NCBI GenBank assembly: GCA_035906055.1
Contig: JAMIFV010000070.1
Location: forward strand, 1 to 20,420
DNA from: JAMIFV01 sp035906055
GTDB taxonomy: Bacteria; Pseudomonadota; Alphaproteobacteria; Rickettsiales; JABCZZ01
DNA length: 20,420 bases
Reading direction: 5' to 3'
How positions within the stretch are numbered: position 1 is the first letter of the stretch; every line of letters starts with the position of its first letter. The notes beneath the pieces are model-generated. The model was not told the DNA's origin, did not search any database, and worked only from the letters and a program-made list of their open reading frames with translations. Positions 6,307-13,760 of this stretch are shown here, one piece after another. Made by a program: the position numbers and the translations under genes.

Positions 6307-6414
6307 TTACTGCGCCGCCACCAGATTGTCCAGCAAGCGCAACAGCATATGCGTGCAGGCGGCAATAGCCCCGGGCGTTTCAAACGGAACATGCTGCAAT
6401 ACCGCTATTTTCAT
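6307..6414 (-). pseudogene. Glutamine amidotransferase remnant with the catalytic core deleted
   Basis: A 35-codon frame. Its first 18 residues (MKIAVLQHVPFETPGAIA) are the typical N-terminus of class I glutamine amidotransferase (GMP-synthase-like) proteins. The last 15 (HMLLRLLDNLVAAQ, then stop) look like the closing helix of the same kind of protein. The roughly 190 residues expected between them, including the Cys-His-Glu triad, are missing. The ATG overlaps the stop of the O-methyltransferase gene (ATGA, 6411-6414), so it was the last gene of that operon. An in-frame internal deletion is the simplest explanation. The N-terminal match is good; the identity of the C-terminal piece is less sure. 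Confidence 0.5.
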
Positions 6415-7070
6415 TTCTTGCGCGCGAGCATCACGCCATCGGCAATGGTGAGCAGCGAAATATCCACGCGCGCATCGTCGCGCAGTTTCAGGTTGAGGGC
6501 GCGCAGCACTTGTGTCTGTTTATCCTGATCGTTCTCGTCGGCAACCGCACCGCCCCAGAGCATGTTATCCAGCACGATCAGGCCGCCGCTGCGCACCAAT
6601 GCGAGGCAGGATTCGTAGTAACCATCATAATTGGCCTTGTCGGCATCGATGAAGGCGAGGTCAAACGTACCCGCCGCACCCTGCCCTGCAAGTTGATTCA
6701 TGGTTTCCAGCGCCGGGGCGATGCGCAGGTCGATCTTGTCCGCCACGCCTGCTTCCTGCCAGTACCTGCGTGCGATGGAAGTCCATTCCTCGCTTACATC
6801 GCATGCCACTATCCTGCCGTCACCCGGCATGGCAAGCGCCATCGCCAGCGCGCTGTAACCGGTGAACGTGCCGATCTCGATCACGCGCTTCGCCCCCGTC
6901 ATCTTCACAAGGAAGGCAAGGAACGCCCCCTCATCGGCGGATATCTGCATCTGGAACATCGGCATCTTCGCCGTCTCAGCGCGCAGGCGCTTCTGCAGCG
7001 GCGTTTCGCGGCTGATGGTATCCACCACGAAGGCGTCTATGTGGGCAGGGATAAACTGGTTGGTGCTCAT
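6411..7070 (-). CDS. SAM-dependent O-methyltransferase (CCoAOMT-like, class I)
   Basis: 219 residues, normal for the Methyltransf_3/O-methyltransferase family. SAM motif I is VIEIGTFTGYSALAMALAM (about 61-79), followed by GDGRIVACDVSEEW, then FDLAFIDADKANYDGYYE, which carries the metal-binding Asp (about 137-150), and GGLIVLDNMLWGGAV with the second acidic/Asn ligand. The substrate is unknown: bacterial members act on catechol-like or other small hydroxylated compounds. The upstream gene is the pilin-like protein 30 bases away, and the downstream stop overlaps the amidotransferase remnant. There is no good ribosome site in front of the ATG, so it may depend on the upstream gene for translation. 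Confidence 0.9.
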   Translation of the reverse strand: MSTNQFIPAHIDAFVVDTISRETPLQKRLRAETAKMPMFQMQISADEGAFLAFLVKMTGAKRVIEIGTFTGYSALAMALAMPGDGRIVACDVSEEWTSIARRYWQEAGVADKIDLRIAPALETMNQLAGQGAAGTFDLAFIDADKANYDGYYESCLALVRSGGLIVLDNMLWGGAVADENDQDKQTQVLRALNLKLRDDARVDISLLTIADGVMLARKK

Positions 7071-7100
7071 AGCACTGTTATAATACAGGCAGCGATGAAC

Positions 7101-7421
7101 TCAAGGGCATATAACGCCGTCGCCTGCGCCAAGCGCCATCACCACCGAACCGGCACCCACCACCAGCCCGGCGCCCAGCACTTCCGACATCGTGCTGCTG
7201 AGCGATAACTTTCCCAGCATCAGCATAATGCCCAGAATGATAACGCACACGGTTTCTATGGCCTTGCCGGTGCCACCGGAAAACGCGCCGATGATATTGC
7301 AGAACGTATCGTCGATAGCATTAGCCGCAAACACCGCATCTGGCAGCAACGCCAGCATGGCAAGCACGGCCAGCGCCAGAACGCTCCTATATTCCACCAG
7401 CACGCGCATAGATCCTGTCAT
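7101..7421 (-). CDS. TrbC/VirB2-like pilin, orphan
   Basis: 106 residues. A signal peptide runs to about residue 33 (LALAVLAMLALLPDAVFA), then come a short polar part with Cys41, a hydrophobic helix (VCVIILGIMLMLG, about 58-70), a polar turn (KLSLSS) and a second glycine-rich hydrophobic helix (LGAGLVVGAGSVVMALGAG, about 82-100). This order, together with NIIGAFSGGTGKAIE, is that of VirB2/TrbC major pilins of type IV secretion systems. No other vir/trb/tra gene is in the window. Two in-frame ATGs exist (7421 and 7409) and neither has a good ribosome site; the second gives a shorter, more typical signal peptide. It could form an operon with the methyltransferase. Confidence 0.7.
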   Translation of the reverse strand: MTGSMRVLVEYRSVLALAVLAMLALLPDAVFAANAIDDTFCNIIGAFSGGTGKAIETVCVIILGIMLMLGKLSLSSTMSEVLGAGLVVGAGSVVMALGAGDGVICP

Positions 7422-7559
7422 AAAGCGGTTAACAGCAGCATTTAAGCGCCAGAATCCGTAAAATGCCTACAGAATTGCGATTTTATGAAGGATATTTAAT
7501 TTTATACTCATGGATTTCTCATGTAGAGCGCCTAGGATAGAGCGAAATGAGAGGTTTTT

Positions 7560-8252
7560 ATGCGTATATTGATTGTGGAAGACGAAAAGAAACTCGCCGA
7601 CATCATCGCCCGCGGATTCAAGTCTGACGGGTTCGCGGTGGACACCGCGCATGACGGGCTTGAAGGCCTGGAAATGGCCTGCAACTTCGCCTACGACGTA
7701 CTGATACTCGACCTCATGCTGCCCAAGCTCAGCGGCACGGAAGTGCTGGAGCGCATCCGCCAGCAGCATATGCATGTGCCCATCATCGTGCTGACCGCGC
7801 GGTTTTCAGTGTCTGAAAAAGTAAGCCACCTGCGCGCAGGTGCCGACGACTACCTCACCAAGCCCTTCTCGTTCGCCGAACTGCTGGTGCGCGTGAAGGC
7901 ACTGCTGCGCCGTGCTCCCCAGCAGCGCCCCGACGTCATCACGGTAGCCGACCTTGAGATGGACCGCCTGAGCCGTCAGGTGCGCCGCGGCGGCAGACGC
8001 ATCGAGCTCAGCGCCAAGGAATATGCCCTGCTTGAATACCTCATGCTCAACGAAAAACGCGTGCTTTCGCGCCCGATGATCATCGAACATGTGTGGGACC
8101 AGAGCTTCGACGCGCTCACTAACATTGTGGACGTGTATATTCGGCAGTTGCGAAACAAGATAGATAATGCGCATGATAAGAAGCTTATCAAAACCATTCG
8201 CGGCACCGGCTACATGCTCACCGACGGACAAGAAGAGAACCTGAAGGAATGA
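7560..8252 (+). CDS. OmpR/PhoB-family response regulator (CusR/CopR-like)
   Basis: 230 residues. Receiver domain 1-about 115: acidic pocket E7/D8, phosphoacceptor D51 (LILDLMLPK), switch T79 and K101 (YLTKPFS). C-terminal winged-helix DNA-binding domain about 125-222, with the family pattern LSAKEYALLEYLM, SRPMIIEHVWD and a VDVYIRQLRNKID recognition helix, then RGTGYML. GAGG lies seven bases before the ATG. The stop overlaps the start of the sensor kinase gene by ATGA. The closest familiar group is the heavy-metal responsive CusR/CopR type, judged by overall sequence and by the partner. No efflux or copper gene lies in the window, so the target regulon is unknown. Confidence 0.92.
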   Translation: MRILIVEDEKKLADIIARGFKSDGFAVDTAHDGLEGLEMACNFAYDVLILDLMLPKLSGTEVLERIRQQHMHVPIIVLTARFSVSEKVSHLRAGADDYLTKPFSFAELLVRVKALLRRAPQQRPDVITVADLEMDRLSRQVRRGGRRIELSAKEYALLEYLMLNEKRVLSRPMIIEHVWDQSFDALTNIVDVYIRQLRNKIDNAHDKKLIKTIRGTGYMLTDGQEENLKE

Positions 8253-9640
8253 ACACACGGTCGGTCTATTTCCGCCTTACCGTATGGTATAGCGGGCTGG
8301 TAATAGCCGTATCCGTGGCATTCGGGGCCTACACTTACCGCAGCGTCCAGGAAGGGCTGTATCAGGAAATAGAGCAGCTTTTCTACAACCGTATTGAGCA
8401 TATCACCTATAACATCCTTTCGCAGGCGCGCGACGCTGACGATGTGCGCCAGCAGATAGAGGCACTGTATTCGCCGGGTTCCAACAGCCGCCTTATCCGC
8501 ATCAGCAGGAGCGGACAAACGTTGTATGTGTCGGGTACCCCCAAAGACGGCAGTTTCAGCCCTGCGGAGATAAAACTTTCGCCCGCGCAGGACAACCGGT
8601 GGATAGAACGCCTGCCCTCGCATCATGACATGCTGATGGTGGCAAAACCAGTTACCGTGAAGGGGGAGGATCACCTTATCGAGGTGGGCATGCCGGTGGG
8701 AGAGCTTAACTCCACGCTCAAGGGCCTGTTTGCGGCGCTCCTGCTTGGGCTTCCGTTCGTAGTGCTGGTGGCTTCCGTGGGCGGCTATCTTCTGGTGCGG
8801 CGGGCGCTTGTGCCCGTGGACGATATTCGCTCCACCGCTATGAAAATCACGTTCGGCAATCTCAGCCAGCGCCTGCCCGTGGCGGCCACAGGCGATTCCA
8901 TCGAACAACTTTCCCTCTCGCTCAACCAGATGCTTGAAAGGCTGGAAACGGCCTATACGCAGCTCAGCCGTTTTTCCATGGATGCCTCGCACGAGCTCAG
9001 GACGCCGCTGACCATCATGAAAGCGGAGCTGGAATCGCTGCTGACGGAACAATCCGTATGCAAGGACACGGAGCTTGAAGAGCGCATCTCCAGCATGCTG
9101 GAAGAAGCCGAGCGGCTTTCGCATATCGTGGAAAGCCTGTTCTCCATCTCCATGCTGGACGGCGGCGAGGCGCGCACGGTGACGGAACGCATCGACCTTA
9201 CCGAACTGGTGAGGTCCACCGCCGAACAGATGCTGTTGCTCGCCGAAGACAAATCCATCGCTGTGGAAATGAAGCTGCGCTCGCCATTGTGGATTAATGG
9301 CGACAGCGCAAGGCTGAAGCAGGTGATCGTGAACATACTCGACAACGCGATAAAATATACGCCGCAGGGCGGCAGCATAACAGTGGAGACGGACAAGACC
9401 GACACACTGGCGGTAGTGCGCGTCACCGACACCGGCATCGGCATTCCGGCGGAGGCACTTCCCCACGTGTTCGAGCGCTTCTACCGCGCCGACAAGATGC
9501 GCTCGCGCGCCATGGGCGGCGCAGGCCTCGGGCTTTCCATCGTGCGCTCCATATGCCTGGCGCATGGAGGAAGCGCGAAGATCTCCAGCACCGAGGGCAG
9601 CGGCACTGCGTGCAGCATTGAGCTTCCACTCAGTTCTTAG
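8249..9640 (+). CDS. Sensor histidine kinase, partner of the upstream regulator
   Basis: 463 residues, membrane bound. TM1 is about 12-30 (WYSGLVIAVSVAFGAYTY), then a periplasmic sensor region of about 130 residues, TM2 about 158-180 (LFAALLLGLPFVVLVASVGGYL) and a HAMP linker (RRALVPVDDI...). HisKA follows with the phosphorylated H248 in FSMDASHELRTPLTIMK, and HATPase_c with N box NILDNAIKYTP, G1 DTGIGIPAE, F box FERFYR and G2 GGAGLGLSIV. The topology fits CusS/CopS-type heavy-metal kinases. The periplasmic part has no Cys and only a few His (HHDM), so a metal ligand site is not evident. The stop codon TAG is the first triplet of the inverted-repeat element at 9638-9710. Confidence 0.92.
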   Translation: MNTRSVYFRLTVWYSGLVIAVSVAFGAYTYRSVQEGLYQEIEQLFYNRIEHITYNILSQARDADDVRQQIEALYSPGSNSRLIRISRSGQTLYVSGTPKDGSFSPAEIKLSPAQDNRWIERLPSHHDMLMVAKPVTVKGEDHLIEVGMPVGELNSTLKGLFAALLLGLPFVVLVASVGGYLLVRRALVPVDDIRSTAMKITFGNLSQRLPVAATGDSIEQLSLSLNQMLERLETAYTQLSRFSMDASHELRTPLTIMKAELESLLTEQSVCKDTELEERISSMLEEAERLSHIVESLFSISMLDGGEARTVTERIDLTELVRSTAEQMLLLAEDKSIAVEMKLRSPLWINGDSARLKQVIVNILDNAIKYTPQGGSITVETDKTDTLAVVRVTDTGIGIPAEALPHVFERFYRADKMRSRAMGGAGLGLSIVRSICLAHGGSAKISSTEGSGTACSIELPLSS

Positions 9641-9710
9641 GCTCGGGACTCATTAAACTCTTGCTTACTTTTCCTTTGAGGCAGAGGGGAATGTATGAGG
9701 CCGGAGCCTA
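9638..9710 (+). repeat. 73-bp TA-bounded inverted-repeat element, copy B
   Basis: The left arm is TAGGCTCGGGACTCAT (from 9638). The right arm, read on the minus strand from 9710, is TAGGCTCCGGCCTCAT, 14 of 16 identical. The element exactly fills the space between two convergent genes: its left TAG is the stop codon of the kinase gene and its right TAG (minus strand 9710-9708) is the stop codon of the iscR-like gene. It shares arms and part of its interior with copy A at 1891-1964 in the opposite orientation. Folded as RNA it could also act as a two-way terminator. Confidence 0.65.
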
Positions 9711-10169
9711 GGTCGTATGTGCTGAGAAATTCATCAGCTCCTGCATCGCCTTATTGCCCTGCTTGCGGGTGCATACGTCTTCCAGCGATATTTTACTCAG
9801 GTAATGCTGAATCTGGCGCTCAAGCCCTTCCCACAGGTCATGCGTGAGGCAGCGCGTCTTGCTGGCCATGCACCCCTCCTGTGAGTGCGCCTCGCAGCGT
9901 GTGATCTTGGTGGGTTCTTCCGATGCGTTCACCACATCCGCAACGGAAATAGCCGCACGCTGGCGCGCCAGCACATAGCCGCCGCCCGGGCCTTTTACCG
10001 ATGACACAATGCCATGCTGGCGCAACAGCGAGAATATCTGCTCAAGGTATGCCAGCGGTATCTCCTGACGCTCGGAAATTTCCTTCAGGCGCGTGGGTTT
10101 CGACTGGTCGCAGCTCGCCAGTTCCACCATCGCCATTACCGCATAGCGGGCTTTGGTGCCAAGCATCAT
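9708..10169 (-). CDS. iscR: Rrf2-family iron-sulfur regulator, IscR-like
   Basis: 153 residues. The N-terminal winged helix (1-about 80) has the Rrf2 signature LGTKARYAVMAMVELA, and GGGYVLAR in the wing. The three cysteines expected to ligate [2Fe-2S] are C92, C100 and C107, followed by LTH with H110, the fourth-ligand context of IscR. E43, the residue that lets E. coli IscR tell apart its two site types, is also present (AYLEQIF). The Cys spacing (7 and 6 residues between them) is slightly longer than in E. coli. The ATG overlaps the cysE stop (ATGA). A type 1-like IscR site precedes the operon, which suggests autoregulation. No iscS or suf genes follow. Confidence 0.85.
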   Translation of the reverse strand: MMLGTKARYAVMAMVELASCDQSKPTRLKEISERQEIPLAYLEQIFSLLRQHGIVSSVKGPGGGYVLARQRAAISVADVVNASEEPTKITRCEAHSQEGCMASKTRCLTHDLWEGLERQIQHYLSKISLEDVCTRKQGNKAMQELMNFSAHTT

Positions 10170-10816
10170 ATCGTATACTCCTCTTTCTTCTGTATACGTG
10201 ATTCCAGTTTTTCAATCTGCGCCTTGAGCTGCTCCAGCGTCTGCAGCATGGGATCGTCGGCGTCGGAAGTGGCGTAGGCCTGAAACCCTTCCCCTGCCTC
10301 CGCCAGCATTTTCGCAGGATGCGCGGGCACGCCGATCATGGTCGTCTGGGCAGCGACATTGCGCACCACCACCGCGTTGGAACCGATGCGCGCACCGTCA
10401 CCGATGTTAATAGGCCCAAGCAGCTTGGCACCTGCACCGATGATGACGTTATTGCCCACCTGCGGGTGGCGCACGCCTTTTTCAAACGTGGTGCCGCCCA
10501 GCGTAACCTGATGATAGATGGTAACGTTATCGCCGATCGTCGCGGTTTCACCGATGACCACGCCCATGCCGTGATCAATGAAAAAGCGCTTACCGATCTT
10601 CGCACCCGGATGTATTTCTATGCCGCTGATGAATCTTGATAAATACGATATACAGCGTGCCAGGAACTTAAAATTGTTACGCCAGAGCTTATGCGCCAGC
10701 CTGTGAAATACCATGGCATGGAAACCCGGATAGCAGAAAAACACCTCCGCACGCGACCGGGCAGCAGGATCGCGTTCAAAAACCGCATCGATTTCTTCCA
10801 GCATGCGCTTGAACAT
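10166..10816 (-). CDS. cysE: Serine O-acetyltransferase
   Basis: 216 residues, the short EpsC/CysE form. It makes O-acetylserine from serine and acetyl-CoA, the precursor of cysteine. The N-terminal helices (FKRMLEEIDAVFERDPAARSR) are followed by the left-handed beta-helix of hexapeptide repeats (about 65-175), with IEIHPGAKIGKRFFIDHGMG and VVIGETATIGDN holding the catalytic His and Asp, and then HPQVGNNVIIGAGAKLLGPI. A charged coiled-coil-like tail follows (LEQLKAQIEKLESRIQKKEE). Its stop TGA overlaps the iscR-like start. Coupling of cysteine supply to an iron-sulfur regulator is a known arrangement in alphaproteobacteria, where iscS commonly follows; that gene is absent here. Confidence 0.95.
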   Translation of the reverse strand: MFKRMLEEIDAVFERDPAARSRAEVFFCYPGFHAMVFHRLAHKLWRNNFKFLARCISYLSRFISGIEIHPGAKIGKRFFIDHGMGVVIGETATIGDNVTIYHQVTLGGTTFEKGVRHPQVGNNVIIGAGAKLLGPINIGDGARIGSNAVVVRNVAAQTTMIGVPAHPAKMLAEAGEGFQAYATSDADDPMLQTLEQLKAQIEKLESRIQKKEEYTI

Positions 10817-10860
10817 TGCAATCCCTTACACAATATATTAGAACGCTTGATCCTAAGGGT

Positions 10861-10888
10861 ATTATAACCTATAAATTTAGTCAACTAT
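10861..10888 (-). promoter_or_regulatory. Type 1-like IscR binding site and promoter of cysE-iscR
   Basis: On the minus strand, 10888-10864 reads ATAGTTGACTAAATT and then TATAGGTTAT. It matches 21 of 25 positions of the E. coli type 1 IscR consensus; the first 15 all agree and the misses are in the second half. A TATAAT sequence overlaps its downstream edge (10861-10866) about 45 bases before the cysE start. Bound holo-IscR would overlap the promoter and repress. The comparison with the consensus is from memory. Confidence 0.55.
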
Positions 10889-10915
10889 TGCCAGCCGGCG
10901 GAAGTAAGTAATTCA

Positions 10916-11617
10916 ATGCCAGAGATTTTTTTCAGTGGTCCGGAAGGCCGTATCGAAGGCCGTTATACCCATAATGAGAATAAGGGCGCACCCATCGCGG
11001 TAGTGTTGCATCCCCACCCGCTTTACGGCGGCACGATGAACAACAAGATCGCCTACATGCTGTACCAGTGCTTCGTGCGCGCGGGCTTCTCCACGGTGCG
11101 TTTCAATTTCCGCGGCGTGGGCAAGTCACAGGGCAAGTTTGACGACGGCATCGGGGAACTGGCGGACGCCGCCACCGCGCTGGACTGGATCCAGCAGCAG
11201 AACCTCGACGCCAGCACCTGCTGGATCGGCGGGTTCTCTTTCGGCGCGTGGATCGGCATGCAGCTCCTCATGCGCCGCCCCGAGATCGAAGGCTTCATCT
11301 CCGTTTCGCCCCCGGCCAACCTTTACGATTTCTCGTTCCTTTCTCCCTGCCCCGCCGCAGGCCTCATTACCATGGGTAACAAGGACGATATCGTATCCGA
11401 GGAAGCGGTATCCAAGCTCTCTTCCAAGCTGGCCAGCCAGAAAGGCGCCAACATTGAATACAGGCTGTTCTCCGGTGCCGACCATTATTACCGCAACAAC
11501 CCGGACGAGCTCGCCTCCACCATTGACGAATACATCGCACGCCGCATGGCGGATTTCAGCCAGCGTCGTAAGATAAGGCCTGACAGGAAGCGCCGCCAGT
11601 TGCCGCGTGACCAATAA
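10916..11617 (+). CDS. Alpha/beta hydrolase of the alphaproteobacterial type
   Basis: 233 residues, cytoplasmic. The oxyanion-side motif HPHPLYGGTMNNKIAY (about 32-47) is typical of this family. The nucleophile elbow is GGFSFGAW (G-x-S-x-G, about 105-112), FNFRGVGKSQG precedes it, and the Asp and His of the triad are probably in GNKDDIV (about 158-164) and GADHYY (about 189-194). The C-terminus is strongly basic (RRKIRPDRKRRQLPRDQ). The substrate is unknown. The gene is divergent from cysE and 27 bases before manC, so it likely opens the operon ending with nfu. The ribosome site is weak (GGAAG further upstream). Confidence 0.85.
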   Translation: MPEIFFSGPEGRIEGRYTHNENKGAPIAVVLHPHPLYGGTMNNKIAYMLYQCFVRAGFSTVRFNFRGVGKSQGKFDDGIGELADAATALDWIQQQNLDASTCWIGGFSFGAWIGMQLLMRRPEIEGFISVSPPANLYDFSFLSPCPAAGLITMGNKDDIVSEEAVSKLSSKLASQKGANIEYRLFSGADHYYRNNPDELASTIDEYIARRMADFSQRRKIRPDRKRRQLPRDQ

Positions 11618-11644
11618 ACCGACGTAAGTCTAGAGAGTATAACC

Positions 11645-13078
11645 ATGGCTTCTTCCGCGACGACACTGGTGCGTCCCGTTATCCTTTCCGGCGGTTCAGG
11701 CACGAGGCTGTGGCCGGTATCACGCCAGCAGTTTCCCAAACAGTTCGCGCACCTGATGGGCGACGACACGCTGTTCGGCGCCACACTCAAGCGCGTGAAC
11801 GACCGCAAACGCTACGCAGCGCCTGTCATCATCGGCAATACCGAACATAAATTCTTCATCATCGACGAGCTGGCGCGCCTTGGCATAACCGACGCCGTCG
11901 TGCTGCTGGAGCCGCTGGGGCGCAATACCGCCGCCGCCGCCATCGTGGCCGCCATTGCCGAAGAACAGAATAATGTGCTGCATCTCGTCATGCCGTCCGA
12001 CCATATCATCCTCAATGAGAAAGCCTTCAACGATGCGGTGGACACCGCCGCCAAAGTCGCTTCCACCGGAAAACTGGTATTGTTCGGCATCACGCCGGAC
12101 AGGCCGGAAACAGGCTTCGGCCACATCATCCCCGGCAAGGAGATCAGCGACGGCGTGCGCGTGATCGAAACCTTCCGCGAAAAACCCGACCTTGAAAACG
12201 CCGTGAAGCTCATGAAGGAAGGCGCGCTGTGGAACAGCGGCATGTTCCTCTATGCCCCGGCCACGTTACTTAAAGAATGCGATACGCTCGCGCCCAAACA
12301 TGTGGCGCAGTGCAAAGCAGCGCTGGACGCTTCCCGCATCAACGGACAGTGCAAAGAGCTTGCTGCTGATGCGTATAAAGAGATCGAAAGCAAGCCGTTC
12401 GACACGCTCATCATGGAACGCACCAGGCATGGCAGCGTGCTGCCCTGCTCCATGGGCTGGAGCGATGTGGGTTCATGGCAGGCGCTGTGGGAGATATCCG
12501 GCAAGGCCGATAACGACAACGCGCTCATAGGCCCCGTCATCACCAAGGACGTGCAATCGTCTTACATCCGCTCCGAAGGCCCGGCAGTGGCCGTGATGGG
12601 CATGAAAGATGTTACCGTCGTCGCCACCAAGGACGCCGTGCTGGTCGCGCCCAGCGCACGCTCGCAGGATGTAAAAGCGCTGCTTAATTTCGTGGAAGAA
12701 TCGCACGCCCATCTGGCGGTGAGCCATGTAAAGGTGCCGCGCCCGTGGGGCACGTATGAAGGCGTTGCCGAAGGGCAGAACTTCCTCGTGAAGCATATCG
12801 TGGTCTATCCGGGGCGCTCGCTCTCGCTGCAGATGCACCATCACCGCGCCGAACACTGGATCGTGGTGGCAGGCACTGCTAAAACCGAATGCGACGGCGT
12901 GGAGAAAATGGTCTACCCTAACGAATCCATTTATATTCCGCGCGGCGCCAAGCACCGCCTTTCCAACCCCGGCAAGGCAGATTTGCAGATCATCGAAGTG
13001 CAGTCGGGCGATTACCTCAGTGAAGACGACATCGTGCGCTTTGACGATATTTACGGCCGCGTGCCGGACAAGAAATAG
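11645..13078 (+). CDS. manC: Mannose-1-phosphate guanylyltransferase / mannose-6-phosphate isomerase
   Basis: 477 residues, the full length of the bifunctional ManC/CpsB/XanB type. The nucleotidyltransferase domain (about 10-290) begins with RPVILSGGSGTRLWPVSRQ and FPKQF, then VLLEPLGRNTAAA, PSDHII, FREKP and LWNSGMFLY, then GWSDVGSWQALWE. The C-terminal cupin (about 360-470) has VPRPWGTYEG, the metal-binding QMHHHRAEHWIVV (about 393-405), PNESIYIPRGAKHRL and IIEVQSGDYLSEDDIVRFDDIYGR. It supplies GDP-mannose for surface polysaccharides and related sugars. It is the second gene of the plus-strand run. The glycan genes at 17.4-19.2 kb may draw on this precursor, which is an inference. Confidence 0.95.
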   Translation: MASSATTLVRPVILSGGSGTRLWPVSRQQFPKQFAHLMGDDTLFGATLKRVNDRKRYAAPVIIGNTEHKFFIIDELARLGITDAVVLLEPLGRNTAAAAIVAAIAEEQNNVLHLVMPSDHIILNEKAFNDAVDTAAKVASTGKLVLFGITPDRPETGFGHIIPGKEISDGVRVIETFREKPDLENAVKLMKEGALWNSGMFLYAPATLLKECDTLAPKHVAQCKAALDASRINGQCKELAADAYKEIESKPFDTLIMERTRHGSVLPCSMGWSDVGSWQALWEISGKADNDNALIGPVITKDVQSSYIRSEGPAVAVMGMKDVTVVATKDAVLVAPSARSQDVKALLNFVEESHAHLAVSHVKVPRPWGTYEGVAEGQNFLVKHIVVYPGRSLSLQMHHHRAEHWIVVAGTAKTECDGVEKMVYPNESIYIPRGAKHRLSNPGKADLQIIEVQSGDYLSEDDIVRFDDIYGRVPDKK

Positions 13079-13086
13079 GAACAGTT

Positions 13087-13734
13087 ATGCAAACCTCGCG
13101 CATATTCGGTTTTGCTGCATTTACCGCCCTGCTCTGCAGCCCTGCGCTTGCCGCATTCGACCCCGTGGAATGCCTGAGCAACAAGAGCAAAGCCGAATGC
13201 ACGCGCATGATGCTGATTGAGGATGCGCTCAGCAAACCGCTGAATGAAGGCAACGAAGTCATGGCGGAATCCGGCAAATACAGCGTCAGCATCACCGGCG
13301 AAGGCTGGTTGCGCAACGGCTGGAGCGGCAATAACGCGAAGGCCAAGGACCTCGGCCTCATCAAGGATAGCGGCACCGGCAAGCTGGAATATCACCCCAG
13401 CGATGTGAAAGAAGCCGAATTCGAAACCGTGCTCACCTCCGACATGCAGGGGCTTTATGACGGGCTGAAAGACGGCTTCAAAAAAGCAAAGATTGATATC
13501 AGCAGTGCTTCGCAACTGGAACTGATGCCGCTCAATATCACCGGCGGCAGCGGCATGCTGGGGCGTTTCTGCTACCGCATCGAGGCAGGCAACAAGAAAA
13601 GCGCCTGCGTCTATGAAGGCTTCATCAAAAACAGCAATACCGGCGATGTCATTAAGCTGCTGGGCAGCGTAGGCGATTTTGCCCACATGCGCGAAGAGGT
13701 GGAAGCCATCATCGCCTCGTTCCGCTTCAAGTAA
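13087..13734 (+). CDS. Secreted protein of unknown function
   Basis: 215 residues. The signal peptide MQTSRIFGFAAFTALLCSPALA is cleaved at about residue 22. The mature protein is a mixed alpha/beta globular protein with four Cys: two near the start (VECLSNKSKAECTR) and two late (GRFCYRIEAG and SACVYEGF), spaced as for two disulphides in the periplasm. It ends in a helix, REEVEAIIASFRFK, a common C-terminal form for small exported lipid- or ligand-binding domains. No family was recognised. The ATG lies eight bases after the manC stop, with AGGAAC overlapping that stop, so it is translated with manC. Confidence 0.75.
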   Translation: MQTSRIFGFAAFTALLCSPALAAFDPVECLSNKSKAECTRMMLIEDALSKPLNEGNEVMAESGKYSVSITGEGWLRNGWSGNNAKAKDLGLIKDSGTGKLEYHPSDVKEAEFETVLTSDMQGLYDGLKDGFKKAKIDISSASQLELMPLNITGGSGMLGRFCYRIEAGNKKSACVYEGFIKNSNTGDVIKLLGSVGDFAHMREEVEAIIASFRFK

Positions 13735-13760
13735 AACCAGTAAGAAAGAAGGAGTCTGCC

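Noticed and set aside
8210..9565. A 451-codon open frame on the minus strand opposite the sensor kinase gene
   Set aside because: It is antisense to a kinase with every expected motif, its translation is His/Arg-rich with no domain, and it lacks a ribosome site. It is a by-product of GC-rich codon use.
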